A stretch of DNA of 64,000 nucleotides from Amphibacillus sediminis NBRC 103570 (lineage in GTDB: Bacteria; Bacillota; Bacilli; Bacillales; Amphibacillaceae). Positions 9,214 through 18,227 of the stretch are shown here, piece after piece (the first letter of the stretch is position 1; each line of letters opens with the position of its first letter). The DNA lies in NCBI RefSeq assembly GCF_001552275.1, contig NZ_BCQW01000013.1, positions 23,060 through 87,059 on the forward strand, given 5' to 3'. A model generated the notes under the pieces. It saw only the letters and a list, made by a program, of their open reading frames with translations, had not been told where the DNA came from and did not search any database. The translations under genes were made by a program, and so were the position numbers.

Positions 9214-10104
9214 TTGGAGACACCTGCAAATATTGAAACAGCACCAGAGGTAGAGCCTGTCCAACAGCGCAAGGTCACCTTCTGGACAAGCTTACATCGC
9301 AACAAAATCGCGATGCTAGCCTTTTGGTTTTTAATTGTGCTTCATGTAATTGTCTTTATTGGACCCTTAGTCTGGTCTTATACGCCAACGGAAATGACAA
9401 CAACTGGTCCTTTAGCCAATTGGTCTTGGGCTCATCCTTTTGGGACAGATGATCTAGGACGTGATGTATTTGCGCGGATGCTACATGGTGGCCGGATTAC
9501 ATTACTTGTTGGTTTGGCGGCTATGCTGTTTTCCTTATTAATCGGAACAATTATCGGAGCATGTGCCGGCTTTTTTGGTAAAGTAGTTGAATCGATTTTA
9601 ATGCGTGTGACAGAGGCAATGATGGCCATACCAAATTTCTTTTTCGTTCTAGTTGCTTTGACTGTATTAGGGACGAGTCCGATGATGGTTATTATTGTGA
9701 TCGCCTGTTCAGGATGGATGGAAGTGGCACGGGTTGTTTATGGTGAAACACTGAAATGGAAGGAATATGAGTTTGTTGAAGCTGCTAATGCAGCGGGAGC
9801 AAAGCCCTTACGAATATTAATTAAATATATCATTCCTCAGGTTCTTCCATCCATCATTGTTTCAGGAACATTAATGATTGCATGGGCGATCTTAACCGAA
9901 AGTGCAATAAGTTATTTAGGCTTAGGGATTCAACCCCCAACCCCAACATGGGGCAATATGCTACAAAATGCGCAACAATATTTATGGACTGCGCCTGTAC
10001 TAGGTATTCTGCCAGGGGCAGCGATTACGTTAATTGTGTTAGCGTATAATTTCTTAGGTGATGGGCTAAGAGATGCACTAGATCCTAAATTTGTTAAAAA
10101 ATAA
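9214..10104 (+). CDS. Peptide ABC transporter permease, DppC/OppC type
   Basis: About 296 residues with the N-terminal OppC extension, then the permease domain; HPFGTDDLGRDVFARMLHG and the EAA loop (EFVEAANAAGAK) are diagnostic of DppC/OppC. A GTG at 9205 is in frame but lies inside the GGAGGTGA ribosome site, so TTG 9214, five bases after that site, is the better start. Heterodimer partner of the permease at 8251. Confidence 0.92.
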   Translation: METPANIETAPEVEPVQQRKVTFWTSLHRNKIAMLAFWFLIVLHVIVFIGPLVWSYTPTEMTTTGPLANWSWAHPFGTDDLGRDVFARMLHGGRITLLVGLAAMLFSLLIGTIIGACAGFFGKVVESILMRVTEAMMAIPNFFFVLVALTVLGTSPMMVIIVIACSGWMEVARVVYGETLKWKEYEFVEAANAAGAKPLRILIKYIIPQVLPSIIVSGTLMIAWAILTESAISYLGLGIQPPTPTWGNMLQNAQQYLWTAPVLGILPGAAITLIVLAYNFLGDGLRDALDPKFVKK

Positions 10105-10119
10105 AGGAGCTGTTTGGTT

Positions 10120-10953
10120 GTGTTTATGACAGTTAATGATAATGAGCTTTATTATGAAATACACGGTAATCCGGACGGAGAGACGATCTTCTTTATCCAC
10201 GGTGCACCAGGCTTAGGGGATTGCCGTAGTGATATTAAAGCATTTTCTGCATTAGGTGATGATTATCAACTGGTTTTTATGGATATGCGTGGTTCTGGTC
10301 GTTCTGAAGGAAAACCACCATTTACGCATGAGCAGTGGACAGCGGATATTGAAGAAGTCAGAAAAAAACTGGTTGGTAAACCGATTAAAATACTGGGTGG
10401 ATCTTATGGTGGGTTTTTAACATTGGAATATGTGTTAAGATATCCCGACAGTGTGACACATGTATTACTAAGAGATACGGCACCAAGTAATGAATTTGAT
10501 CATTTATCTGTAGATCGTGCTCTTGAGAGTAACCTTCCAGGAATTACAGAAGAGATGCTCCACAAATTATTTGAAGGTCGGGTTGATTCGAATGAAGAAC
10601 TGAAGGAGATGTTTGCGGCGATTCAGCCTTTATACACGGTTGAATATGATGAAGCGGCAGTTAAAGAAAGAATTGACTCCATTTTTTATCGTTATGAGAC
10701 GCATAACTTTGCCTTTAGTGAAAACAAACCAAATTTTAATTTAGTAAAGGATCTACACAAGATCAAGGTGCCCACTCTTGTAACAGTAGGTCGTCATGAT
10801 TGGGTTACACCTGTTGTCTGTTCAGAAATTATTGCTGAGCATGTACCTAATTCAAAGCTCGTGATCTTTGAAAATAGTGGTCATTCGCCTCATGCAGAAG
10901 AGAATGAGGACTATTTAAAATTAGTTCGCCAGTTTTTACAAGAAAATAAATAA
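10120..10953 (+). CDS. Alpha/beta-hydrolase, proline iminopeptidase-like
   Basis: About 277 residues. Oxyanion HGAPG motif, nucleophile GGSYGG, acid region VGRHDWVTP and final His in NSGHSPH. This matches proline iminopeptidase (S33)-like hydrolases, which remove N-terminal residues from short peptides. As last gene of the peptide operon it would finish cytoplasmic breakdown of imported peptides. TTG 10114, GTG 10120 and ATG 10126 are in frame; GTG 10120 has the best spacing (about 9) from AAGGAG. A terminator follows. Confidence 0.82.
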   Translation: MFMTVNDNELYYEIHGNPDGETIFFIHGAPGLGDCRSDIKAFSALGDDYQLVFMDMRGSGRSEGKPPFTHEQWTADIEEVRKKLVGKPIKILGGSYGGFLTLEYVLRYPDSVTHVLLRDTAPSNEFDHLSVDRALESNLPGITEEMLHKLFEGRVDSNEELKEMFAAIQPLYTVEYDEAAVKERIDSIFYRYETHNFAFSENKPNFNLVKDLHKIKVPTLVTVGRHDWVTPVVCSEIIAEHVPNSKLVIFENSGHSPHAEENEDYLKLVRQFLQENK

Positions 10954-10964
10954 TCTATACTAGG

Positions 10965-11005
10965 GCTGTCATTAAAACTGTAAAGTGTTTAATGACAGCC
11001 TTTTT
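10965..11005 (+). terminator. Intrinsic terminator of the peptide operon
   Basis: GGCTGTCATTAAA pairs with TTTAATGACAGCC, then TTTTT. The T-run is also the left flank of repeat A copy 2. Confidence 0.88.
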
Positions 11006-11101
11006 ATCGCAGTGTAACTGTCTGGGGTTGCGATTACTCGCTCCATCGAAGGGCTTTTGTAAGACTCCCCCTTCAAGAAATAAGGGAACACGTCTTGTCT
11101 A
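11004..11101 (+). repeat. Family A repeat, copy 2 (left half only)
   Basis: Starts TTTAT|CGCAGTGTAACTG directly after the terminator and matches the family through CTTCAAGAAATAAGGGAACACG, then diverges after GTCTAG. The right half (the GGGGG/CCCCC stem and right end) is absent, so this is a truncated copy. Confidence 0.8.
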
Positions 11102-11314
11102 GAGAATCTGCATAAAAAAACAAACGCGATTAAGTAACTATGATCTTTCGATATTCAGAAATAATTTCGAGGAAATATAAAAATAAGTTTATATTGGAAT
11201 TCTGTCTTACTGTTTGGCAAACTTAACGATAATTTCTCAAACTACCCTTAACACAGTTTTGTAGTTATGTTATCCTATAAATTGGAATTTTAATTCAATA
11301 TATTTCAGGTAGGT

Positions 11315-11440
11315 ATGTTATTGGATAACGCAAACAAGGATATCGGAGTTCATTCTGCAGGTAGCCAAGTTAATCAAAGAAATTATGGAACTGCTTTAGA
11401 CCCACTTAAAATTTTTTTTAAAAAACAATTAAAGGATTAA
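11315..11440 (+). CDS. Possible 41-residue protein, coupled to the next gene
   Basis: ATG after AGGTAGG, reading MLLDNANKDIGVHSAG... to ...FFKKQLKD. The stop codon lies 3 bases before the ATG of the next gene, and its AAGGATTAAG end doubles as that gene's ribosome site. No family is recognised. The tight spacing supports a real upstream ORF, but chance is possible at this size. Confidence 0.35.
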   Translation: MLLDNANKDIGVHSAGSQVNQRNYGTALDPLKIFFKKQLKD

Positions 11441-11443
11441 GAA

Positions 11444-11917
11444 ATGAAAAAGAGGATCATAATCATTTTGTTGGTAGGTACAATCCTTGCTCTAATCTTT
11501 CTTTGCTATGATAATCACAACGTTTCTGATCCTGAGAAGGTAAAAGAAGAAATGAAAGAAGCAGGAATTGAGTTTGCAATGTCAGGCTATTATTACTTCG
11601 GTTTCCTAGATCAAAGAGAAAAACAAGATAGTGAGTTTGAAATAGATTATTTTTACCATATGGATAATCACTTTCAGGATTATTATTATAGCATGTTCAT
11701 AACCACGAAAGAAGATAAAGAACTGGCAGAAGACTATATCACATATTTTGAATCCATAGGTGGGTTAAGGCTATACTCAATACCGAGTACAGGTTTAAGT
11801 TTGAAAAACGGTGACTATATCACTTTTATTGTAAAATCTCCCATAAAAGAAGTATATCCTGCAAGGGTTGAGCAGATTGAAAATGTTGAAGTGTTACATG
11901 CTAGAGTTTTGAAGTAA
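11444..11917 (+). CDS. Unknown membrane-anchored protein, 157 residues
   Basis: Not recognised. An N-terminal lysine pair and a ~17-residue hydrophobic stretch form a signal anchor. The stretch ends FLCYD, but the residue before Cys is Leu, so it is not a good lipobox. The remaining ~125 residues are acidic, tyrosine-rich (YYYF, DYYYS) and look like a small extracytoplasmic domain. It stands alone between two repeat-bearing gaps, preceded only by the 41-codon ORF. Confidence 0.6.
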   Translation: MKKRIIIILLVGTILALIFLCYDNHNVSDPEKVKEEMKEAGIEFAMSGYYYFGFLDQREKQDSEFEIDYFYHMDNHFQDYYYSMFITTKEDKELAEDYITYFESIGGLRLYSIPSTGLSLKNGDYITFIVKSPIKEVYPARVEQIENVEVLHARVLK

Positions 11918-12193
11918 GGTTAACAGAGTATTTTAAACGTTTATATACGAAAAATAATGGTCATAGTATTGGCCAATATTTTTGAGGAAACATGTATAAA
12001 TCGAGCTGTGAATGCCCAGCAGTTAGTAGTCTTTGAATAGTGTAGCTTTGTTCATAAAAATGCAGGAAAGATGATGCATTTTTAATGAATACTTTATAAA
12101 ATTTTTATCTTGGCTTACTTCGATTTTAAGGAATTTTGGTCAAACTAAAGGATAGCGATTCATTCCATTAACGGATAAGGGACGATAAAAAAT

Positions 12194-13729
12194 ATGCGAA
12201 AAAATCGAAAGCTTGGGCAGACAGGGCCATTTATCGTTATAATTGTTGCGGTCTTTTCAATGCTTTTGGCAACAAAGTTGCTAGCGGTTGTAGCTGAACA
12301 AGATGATATAATTGATGTAAAAATAATCCACACTAATGACTTGCATGCACAAATTGATGAATTTGCTAAAGTTGCTGCCTATATTAAGGGAGAAAGAGAA
12401 GCCGCTAGTCATTCACTTTATTTAGATGCTGGTGATATTTTTAGCGGTAATCCCGTTGTAGACTTGCAGCATGGTCAACCGATGGTTGATCTTCTTAATC
12501 ATATTGGTGTTGATGCGATGACGATGGGTAATCATGATTTTGATTATGGTCAGAATGAAACCGTAAAACGGATAAGAGAAGCCAAATTTCCTTGGCTTAG
12601 TGCTAATATTAAAGTTAGCCAAGACACGCTTGTTGCTTTTCCACAGCCAGAGCCTTATCGAATCTTTGAAATTAATGGTGTGAAAATTGGTGTTTTAGGT
12701 TTAACAGAGGCACCACCTTCTACACCACCAGCCAATATAGCGGGGATTTCTTTTGATAACCCAATTAAAACAGCAAAACATTATCAATTTTTGGCGAAAA
12801 AAACAGACATTTTGATCGCTTTAACCCATATTGGCTTTAAAAAGGACTGCCAGTTAGCTAAAGAAGTAGATTTTTTTGATTTAATTATTGGAAGTCATTC
12901 ACATACGACGCTTAGTGAACCTGTCATTGTGAACGGCACACCGATTGTTCAAACAGGTAGTAACGCCACCCATATTGGCAATGTCACACTAGCCTATAAT
13001 CATCGAACGGGAGAGGTTAACTTAGTGGAGAGTCATTTACAACGCATTAGTGATCTAACCAAAATGGATGCAGTGATTCAAGAACAAATTGAACGATACA
13101 ATCTAGCGATTGAGGAGTTGCTTCTAGAAGAGATTGGCTATACGGAAACAGGCTTAAATAAAAGCGGAAAAGCCGATACATCGCTAGGGAATTTTTTGAC
13201 CGATGCCATGCTTCATTTTACTGGTGCAGAGGTGGCCTTTATTAATAATGGTGGTATTCGCGACAATATCCCAGTCGGTCCCATTACGCTTAATCATGTT
13301 CATACCATTGAACCATTTGCTAATAAGCTAATTGCTTATGAGATGACAGGGAAAGCATTAAAAGATGTGATAGCTTTCTCTTATCAAAGGCGTAATTCGG
13401 TTGACTTACAAACAGCTGGCTTACATTATACCATTTTAACAGACCATACAGGTCAATATGTCAATGTCGAGTTAGCCATTAATGGCCATGAAGTGGTGGA
13501 TGATCAAACCTATAAGGTGGTAGTAGATGATTATATTGGGACAGGAGGAAGTGGTTATCACTTTGACGGCGTTGTGCTTGATACCTTATCAGGTACAATG
13601 AGGGAAGCAATGATTGCATATGCCAAGTATTTAACGGAAATGGGGTTACTTATAAATTATCAGCCTAATCATCGTATTGAAATTGAAGTGCTCGAGGATA
13701 TGCCAGCTAAGGTTGAGTCGATTCGTTGA
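12194..13729 (+). CDS. 5'-nucleotidase / 2',3'-cyclic phosphodiesterase family protein, secreted
   Basis: 511 residues. Signal peptide or anchor (about 10-35), then a calcineurin-like metallophosphatase domain with the dimetal motifs HTNDLHA, DAGDIFSG, MGNHDFDYG, and GSHSH, and a C-terminal 5'-nucleotidase domain with NNGGIRDNI. Enzymes of this type hydrolyse nucleotides outside the cell to scavenge nucleosides and phosphate. No LPxTG or C-terminal anchor is present. ATG with AAGGGACG ten bases upstream. Stands as a single gene. Confidence 0.9.
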   Translation: MRKNRKLGQTGPFIVIIVAVFSMLLATKLLAVVAEQDDIIDVKIIHTNDLHAQIDEFAKVAAYIKGEREAASHSLYLDAGDIFSGNPVVDLQHGQPMVDLLNHIGVDAMTMGNHDFDYGQNETVKRIREAKFPWLSANIKVSQDTLVAFPQPEPYRIFEINGVKIGVLGLTEAPPSTPPANIAGISFDNPIKTAKHYQFLAKKTDILIALTHIGFKKDCQLAKEVDFFDLIIGSHSHTTLSEPVIVNGTPIVQTGSNATHIGNVTLAYNHRTGEVNLVESHLQRISDLTKMDAVIQEQIERYNLAIEELLLEEIGYTETGLNKSGKADTSLGNFLTDAMLHFTGAEVAFINNGGIRDNIPVGPITLNHVHTIEPFANKLIAYEMTGKALKDVIAFSYQRRNSVDLQTAGLHYTILTDHTGQYVNVELAINGHEVVDDQTYKVVVDDYIGTGGSGYHFDGVVLDTLSGTMREAMIAYAKYLTEMGLLINYQPNHRIEIEVLEDMPAKVESIR

Positions 13730-13869
13730 TATGGGGCGGCTTAGTAAACGATATAGTCAATGTTAGTTTAGCCATAGTCCGCGCAGTGAGAACCTCAGAG
13801 GTAAATGGATTCCTTTTACAATAAAACGATCTATCTTATCATGGTAATTTTATTGTTTAGGGAGCCAAG

Positions 13870-13909
13870 CTAAAATGGGACAAGCTAGTGCCTGTCCCAT
13901 AATTTTAGC
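13870..13909. terminator. Bidirectional terminator between convergent genes
   Basis: GCTAAAAT-GGGACA pairs with TGTCCC-(ATA)-ATTTTAGC. It lies between the nucleotidase (plus) and the GH5 gene (minus), and its A/T-rich base can act in both directions. Confidence 0.55.
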
Positions 13910-14010
13910 GAATCATAACGGAACATGTTTAGTCTGCTTAACAAGAAAAGTTATTTTAAAGCATCGAAGTTGCACTTTATTGGAGCATACTAATGATGTT
14001 GCTGCCATAT

Positions 14011-15702
14011 TTACTGATTGATCACGGTCCCAGTTACTTGTGATCCATTTTTCTCCACCTGATAGGTCACGGTTTCTCCACTCCAAAAATGCAGAGTTAA
14101 GATTACCGGCTGATTATCATGAACCTCATTGAAAAATCTTTCATATGGAAAGGTAATCAAATTTTGCTGATAATCTGGGGAGAACGCATAGCCAAATTCT
14201 TTATAACTTGTCCAATTTTGCGGTCCAGCGGGTTGCCCGTAATGATAGACAGCTTCCATTGTCGCAAGGTGGTTTCCTTTAAACTCGATTGGAATAGCAA
14301 AGTTAGCAACTGAATCGGTTGTATCGCTGAGTATCGGTTTGTCGTAAAGATGAAGATTAAAGTACCAATTTGCACCTTGATTAAATGAAGCAGTTAATTT
14401 TGCTTGATGACCAAGTTGATTATTTTGTGTCAGACTTTCTAGTAGGCTAGCTTTAATTGTTAGTAAATCATCATTTAATTGATAATCAACATTAGGATTT
14501 AGCCATTGGCCATCGATACTAAGGCCTGTAAATTGATTGCCATTCAAATTCAACTTAAGTGTAACATCGCTAACTGGCTGGCCTCGTTCAAGATAAATAT
14601 AATCTGCCTCTGCCGTTGATGAGCGCCCAGACCAGCTTGCCTGCATAATGTCATAAAACTCATGATCATTCCATAGTAGCTCATGGCGGTTAAAATGTTG
14701 ACCATTGTCCCAAAGCATATGCACCAAATTCTTTTCATTGGCATAATGGATCATGTACTCGAAGAACTTAAGCTTTTCACCTTGTTGGACGGTGCCAACA
14801 TGAGTATCAAAGCCAAGTAAGCCGAATTCACCTATAACGACAGGAATTCCATTTGCTACAAATTGCTGATAAACACGATCAAAGGTTTCATGAATATGAT
14901 CTTTTGTTTGCTGATCAAAGGTTGTGTGCCCAGCAATGTTGACACTGAATGGCCAGAAGCCATAGTAATGGATCGTTGAGATTAAATGTGGATCGTTGGT
15001 ATGAATCATCCAATGGTAAAGTGAATTGAGTTTTTCTGGCTCAGCTCCTGTATCCATTGTCGGAATAACCAATGGCCGAATAGCATTATTGCCACCTGAA
15101 CCTCTTACAATATTATAGAAGGATGTGTTTAATTGATCTAAATAGCCTTGGGCCGTATTTGCATCTGTTTGAAATCGAGGTTCATTAATACTTTCAAACA
15201 TGAGGTCAATTGGGTAGTCTTTAAAATGATTAGCTAATTGCTCCCAAATAGCATTAAATCTTGCTATCGTTGCTTGGTGGTTGTTTGGCATGCCGGTTTC
15301 AAGCCAAATCCAAGAATCATGATGAATATTAATCATCACTTTCATGCCAGCTTCTAAAGACCAGTCAACAGTATCGGTTATACGCTCGAGAAAATCATCA
15401 TTTATCCTATAGTTTGGCGTACCACTCATTCGCTGATCAAAAGTAATGGGAATACGAATACTATTGAAGCCTTGCTCGGCAATCGAATCAATTAATACTC
15501 TGGTAACACGTGGGTTGCCCCATGCTGTTTCATCATATCCAACAGCATCATAGGTATTTCCTAAATTCCATCCAGGCTGCATATCCTCTACGTAGGCCTC
15601 AATATCATACTGAGCGGCTTGTACATCTTCAACTGTTATGCTAATCACCGACATAATCAAGAGTAACATTAATAGAAGGATAACCTTAACTTTGGTTTTC
15701 AC
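14011..15702 (-). CDS. Secreted GH5 endoglucanase (cellulase) with C-terminal accessory modules
   Basis: 563 residues. Signal peptide (about 1-30), then a GH5 catalytic barrel: GWNLGNT, INIHHDSW, acid/base Glu in ESINEPRF (about 172), IHYYGFWPF and nucleophile Glu in VIGEFG (about 293). A CBM_X2-like Ig-fold module follows (about 370-460, NGNQFTGLSIDGQWLNPNVD), then a final ~100-residue beta-rich module of unclear class. The family hydrolyses beta-1,4-glucans outside the cell. No sorting signal. It is a single gene whose promoter lies toward 15.9 kb, back to back with the riboswitch. Confidence 0.9.
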   Translation of the reverse strand: MKTKVKVILLLMLLLIMSVISITVEDVQAAQYDIEAYVEDMQPGWNLGNTYDAVGYDETAWGNPRVTRVLIDSIAEQGFNSIRIPITFDQRMSGTPNYRINDDFLERITDTVDWSLEAGMKVMINIHHDSWIWLETGMPNNHQATIARFNAIWEQLANHFKDYPIDLMFESINEPRFQTDANTAQGYLDQLNTSFYNIVRGSGGNNAIRPLVIPTMDTGAEPEKLNSLYHWMIHTNDPHLISTIHYYGFWPFSVNIAGHTTFDQQTKDHIHETFDRVYQQFVANGIPVVIGEFGLLGFDTHVGTVQQGEKLKFFEYMIHYANEKNLVHMLWDNGQHFNRHELLWNDHEFYDIMQASWSGRSSTAEADYIYLERGQPVSDVTLKLNLNGNQFTGLSIDGQWLNPNVDYQLNDDLLTIKASLLESLTQNNQLGHQAKLTASFNQGANWYFNLHLYDKPILSDTTDSVANFAIPIEFKGNHLATMEAVYHYGQPAGPQNWTSYKEFGYAFSPDYQQNLITFPYERFFNEVHDNQPVILTLHFWSGETVTYQVEKNGSQVTGTVINQ

Positions 15703-15984
15703 GATAAAACGCCCTTTCCATTAATTTTTTATTTTGCGGTTTAACACAGTTGCTCGATTGCCTTTCTTCCGTTCCACCTCCTTTACAAAGAGAATAAGCG
15801 TAGAGCCCAATTGATGTGAGTAAACAGTTGGAGTAAACGCTTTCATGGATAGTTTAACATACTAATAAATGTAAATTATACTGTAAAAATTAGAGTATTT
15901 ATCCAGTACAATTTAGAGGTTCTCTGATTTAAATAAAGAATGTTTAGATCTACCTAAATAAATTATTTTAACAAACTAAATGAC

Positions 15985-16014
15985 TTGGTATAAGGTACCA
16001 ATATATGTTATAAT
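15985..16014 (+). promoter_or_regulatory. Promoter of the SAM-riboswitch transcript
   Basis: TTGGTA (15985-15990), 18-bp spacer, TATAAT (16009-16014), directly before the riboswitch. The -35 is the first half of an inverted repeat TTGGTA-taagg-TACCAA. Confidence 0.55.
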
Positions 16015-16023
16015 TAGGTCAAC

Positions 16024-16187
16024 AACCTGATTATAGAGAGTGGACGAGAGAACTGGCTTTATGACTCCACGGCAACCTGCCTTTAGGTAAGGTGCCCCAA
16101 CCAGCAAAGCATATTGCTTTGGATGATGACGTATATATACTTACTGTAGATCACCTCTTTCATCATCCAAGAAGAGGTGTTTTTGTT
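16024..16187 (+). ncRNA. SAM-I (S-box) riboswitch with intrinsic terminator
   Basis: The aptamer shows the S-box order: ATAGAGAGTGGA, CTGGCTTTATGA, TCCACGGCAACC, GGTGCCCCAACCAGC and the GCAAAGC/GCTTTG P4 hairpin ending GGATGATGA. The P2 stem TGGA/TCCA and the GCAACC and GGTGC blocks match SAM-I. The expression platform is CACCTCTT (16152-16159) paired with AAGAGGTG (16172-16179) plus a T-run. TTGGATGATGA (about 16117-16127) is fully complementary to the terminator loop TCATCATCCAA (16160-16170), giving an obvious antiterminator. Expected logic from the family: SAM bound, terminator forms, gene off. The P1 stem is short. Confidence 0.85.
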
Positions 16188-16251
16188 TGTCACTCTTTAT
16201 CTGTGTTGGAAAAAAACAACTGAGATTAAATTTTGAAGGAGGAGTGATCGT

Positions 16252-16533
16252 TTGTATAAGCAAACGGAAGCTGAGAATCATTTACTGTTTGAAAAAATTA
16301 TTGGTGCTGTCACCCAGGTATTTGAGAGCTATCAGGAAAGTTATCGATTTGAATTAAAGAAAAATCATTGGAATGACATGTATCAATTAGTGATTACAGA
16401 TGACGACGATCGATATTGTAAGCTGAATTTCCCTGCACACAAAACAGGTAAAAAATGTCAATCAGATCTAGAACAGGTGATAAGATTAAATATGGAGAAA
16501 ATAGGCTTCGGAGAAACGGAAAAAGAATCTTAA
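16252..16533 (+). CDS. Unknown 93-residue protein under SAM riboswitch control
   Basis: Not recognised. A soluble, acidic small protein with no signal, membrane segment or clear motif; two Cys (in YCKLNF and KKCQSD). TTG start after GAAGGAGGAG, 65 bp after the riboswitch terminator; it is the only gene between that element and the next terminator at 16568. SAM-I riboswitches normally control methionine/cysteine synthesis, transport or SAM recycling, so a sulfur-metabolism role is inferred from regulation alone. Confidence 0.75.
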   Translation: MYKQTEAENHLLFEKIIGAVTQVFESYQESYRFELKKNHWNDMYQLVITDDDDRYCKLNFPAHKTGKKCQSDLEQVIRLNMEKIGFGETEKES

Positions 16534-16567
16534 AGGTTTTAAGATTAAAAACCTTTACTAAATGACA

Positions 16568-16618
16568 AAAAGCACTTACTGAAAGGCACTATTCCTAACA
16601 TGAGTTAAGTGCTTTTTG
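16568..16618 (+). terminator. Intrinsic terminator
   Basis: AAAAAGCACTTA pairs with TAAGTGCTTTTT, ending the riboswitch-controlled transcript. A T-run is present on both strands, so it could also work leftward. Confidence 0.8.
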
Positions 16619-16787
16619 TGTAAAATATCTTGATGATATGAGGAAACTAGCCGCTTGAATTTTAGCGTCAGTGAATTTTTAAGCGACTATCAACGGCCAA
16701 GGAAGGCTTTAGCATTCCCTATGTGGTATTGATGCAATAGACAACACGTTTTGTCTATCGTTTCGTTAAATATGTAATATTCGTAGT

Positions 16788-17114
16788 TTAGGATGATTCA
16801 TCTGAGTAACGCTTTGAGAGCTTTTCCTTATGGGAATTAAATACTTCTTCTAAAGTGATATTATATTTATTGGCTATTACAATAAGGTTACCCAAGACAT
16901 CACCTAATTCTTCTACTAAAGCCCCCCTATTGGTTATATACGATTCTGTGACTTCATCTGGTCTATTCCTACCAATTTCAAGTGCTCTTATCGCTCGTGC
17001 TACTTCCCCAGTTTCCTCCGCTAAAAAGCCAATGCGGATAAAAATGTCTAATTCAGACCAACCTCTATTTTCATAATAATCATGTATCCATCGTTGAAAT
17101 TCGGCTAAATCCAT
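16788..17114 (-). CDS. MazG-like nucleotide pyrophosphohydrolase
   Basis: 108 residues, an all-alpha NTP-PPase (MazG-type) domain. The metal-binding pattern is visible as EETGEVARAI (about 33-42) followed by EELGDVLGNLIVIANKY (about 68-84). Such short proteins hydrolyse NTPs or dNTPs to monophosphates, often as housecleaning. ATG with AAGGAGGG site on the minus strand. Single gene, convergent with the riboswitch unit and divergent from the LOG gene at 17198. Confidence 0.85.
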   Translation of the reverse strand: MDLAEFQRWIHDYYENRGWSELDIFIRIGFLAEETGEVARAIRALEIGRNRPDEVTESYITNRGALVEELGDVLGNLIVIANKYNITLEEVFNSHKEKLSKRYSDESS

Positions 17115-17197
17115 ATTTCACCCTCCTTAAACAAAGTTTAACACACCATCAAGTCTATTATATAATATAATTAATTATTTATTAGGGGGCGAGTGAG

Positions 17198-17773
17198 ATG
17201 AAACATATAGCTGTTTTTTGTGGTTCCAGCGTTGGGGCTTCTCAGGTGTATATAGAAAACGCCAAGCAATTTGGTAAAGAACTAGCACACCGTGATATTA
17301 AACTTGTTTATGGTGGAGCAAGTGTCGGGGTAATGGGGGCAATTGCAGATACGGTTTTAGCTGAAGGGGGACAAGTCATTGGTGTAATGCCCCGTTTTTT
17401 AGAACAACGAGAAATCTCGCATAAAAAATTGTCGAAACTCATTGTTGTCGAATCTATGCATCAACGAAAGGCTAAAATGGCTGAGCTTGCAGATGGCTTT
17501 GTTGCTTTACCAGGAGGACCAGGAACATTGGAAGAGTTCTTTGAAATTTTTACATGGGCTCAATTAGGACTGCACCAAAAGCCTCTAGGTCTTCTCAATA
17601 TTAATCAATACTATGATCCTCTAGTCGAGCTGTTCAATCATATGACAAAGGAGCAATTTTTAAATGAAAAGTACCGAAATTTGGCACTTGTAGATGATGA
17701 ACCAAATCGGTTACTTGAAAAATTCGAGGCTTTTCAACCCCCAACAACCAAAACTTATCACCAAAAGATTTAA
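17198..17773 (+). CDS. LOG-family nucleotide 5'-monophosphate phosphoribohydrolase
   Basis: 191 residues, Rossmann-like. GGASVGVMG near the N-terminus and the family signature PGGPGTLEE with a catalytic Glu. LOG (TIGR00730) proteins cleave the N-glycosidic bond of cytokinin riboside monophosphates or AMP; many bacterial members are general nucleoside-monophosphate hydrolases formerly called lysine decarboxylases. ATG after AGGGGGCGAG. Its stop codon is followed at once by repeat family B, with no separate terminator visible. Confidence 0.92.
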   Translation: MKHIAVFCGSSVGASQVYIENAKQFGKELAHRDIKLVYGGASVGVMGAIADTVLAEGGQVIGVMPRFLEQREISHKKLSKLIVVESMHQRKAKMAELADGFVALPGGPGTLEEFFEIFTWAQLGLHQKPLGLLNINQYYDPLVELFNHMTKEQFLNEKYRNLALVDDEPNRLLEKFEAFQPPTTKTYHQKI

Positions 17774-17774
17774 A

Positions 17775-17899
17775 TCAGCAAAAGTCTTCCACTTCTAAAA
17801 GTGTTGAGAGTAAATGCAAATATGTCTATTTAGTGGGGCACAAACCCCAGCTAAATCAAGTTAAAGCCTCCAGCGGATGCCACAGATTTTTAGCGGAAA
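17775..17899 (+). repeat. Family B repeat, copy 2
   Basis: AATCAGCAAAAGTCTTCCACTTCTA... with an internal GTGGGG/CCCCAG segment and CAGCGGATGCCACAGATTTTTAGCGGAAATTTATC, matching the 2079 and 42048 copies. It begins at the stop codon of the LOG gene and runs straight into repeat A copy 3. Confidence 0.6.
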
Positions 17900-18140
17900 T
17901 TTATCGCAGTGTAACGGTCTGGGCTGCGATTACTCGCCCCATCGAAGGGCTTTTGTAAGTCTCCTACTTCAAGAAATAAGGGAACACGTCTTGTCTAGTG
18001 GGAGATCCAACAGCCAGTAACGGCCCGGTTGGTTCAACTAACGTTCAGTGGGGGAAGAGGAAGCTGACTAAGTTCGCGACGTCGTGTCGCAACGTCTGCA
18101 CGAGCACATCCTACCCCCACTGAACGAAGTTTTACTTTAT
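17900..18140 (+). repeat. Family A structured repeat, copy 3
   Basis: TTTAT|CGCAGTGTAACGG to AAGTTTTACTTTAT. Full length with GTTCAGTGGGGG and a shortened CCCCCACTGAAC partner, plus the GCGAC/GTCGC hairpin. Same orientation as copy 4; the two flank comK. Confidence 0.85.
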
Positions 18141-18227
18141 TGTTTTGCTACATATGTATTATATATACGTGAACTGGCTTGCTTTGAATGGGTCTTTAAA
18201 CAGATGCTTAGGCTTAACTTTATGTTT

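Noticed and set aside
11444..11917. 157-residue protein as a lipoprotein
   Set aside because: The Cys after the hydrophobic stretch is preceded by Leu, not a small residue.
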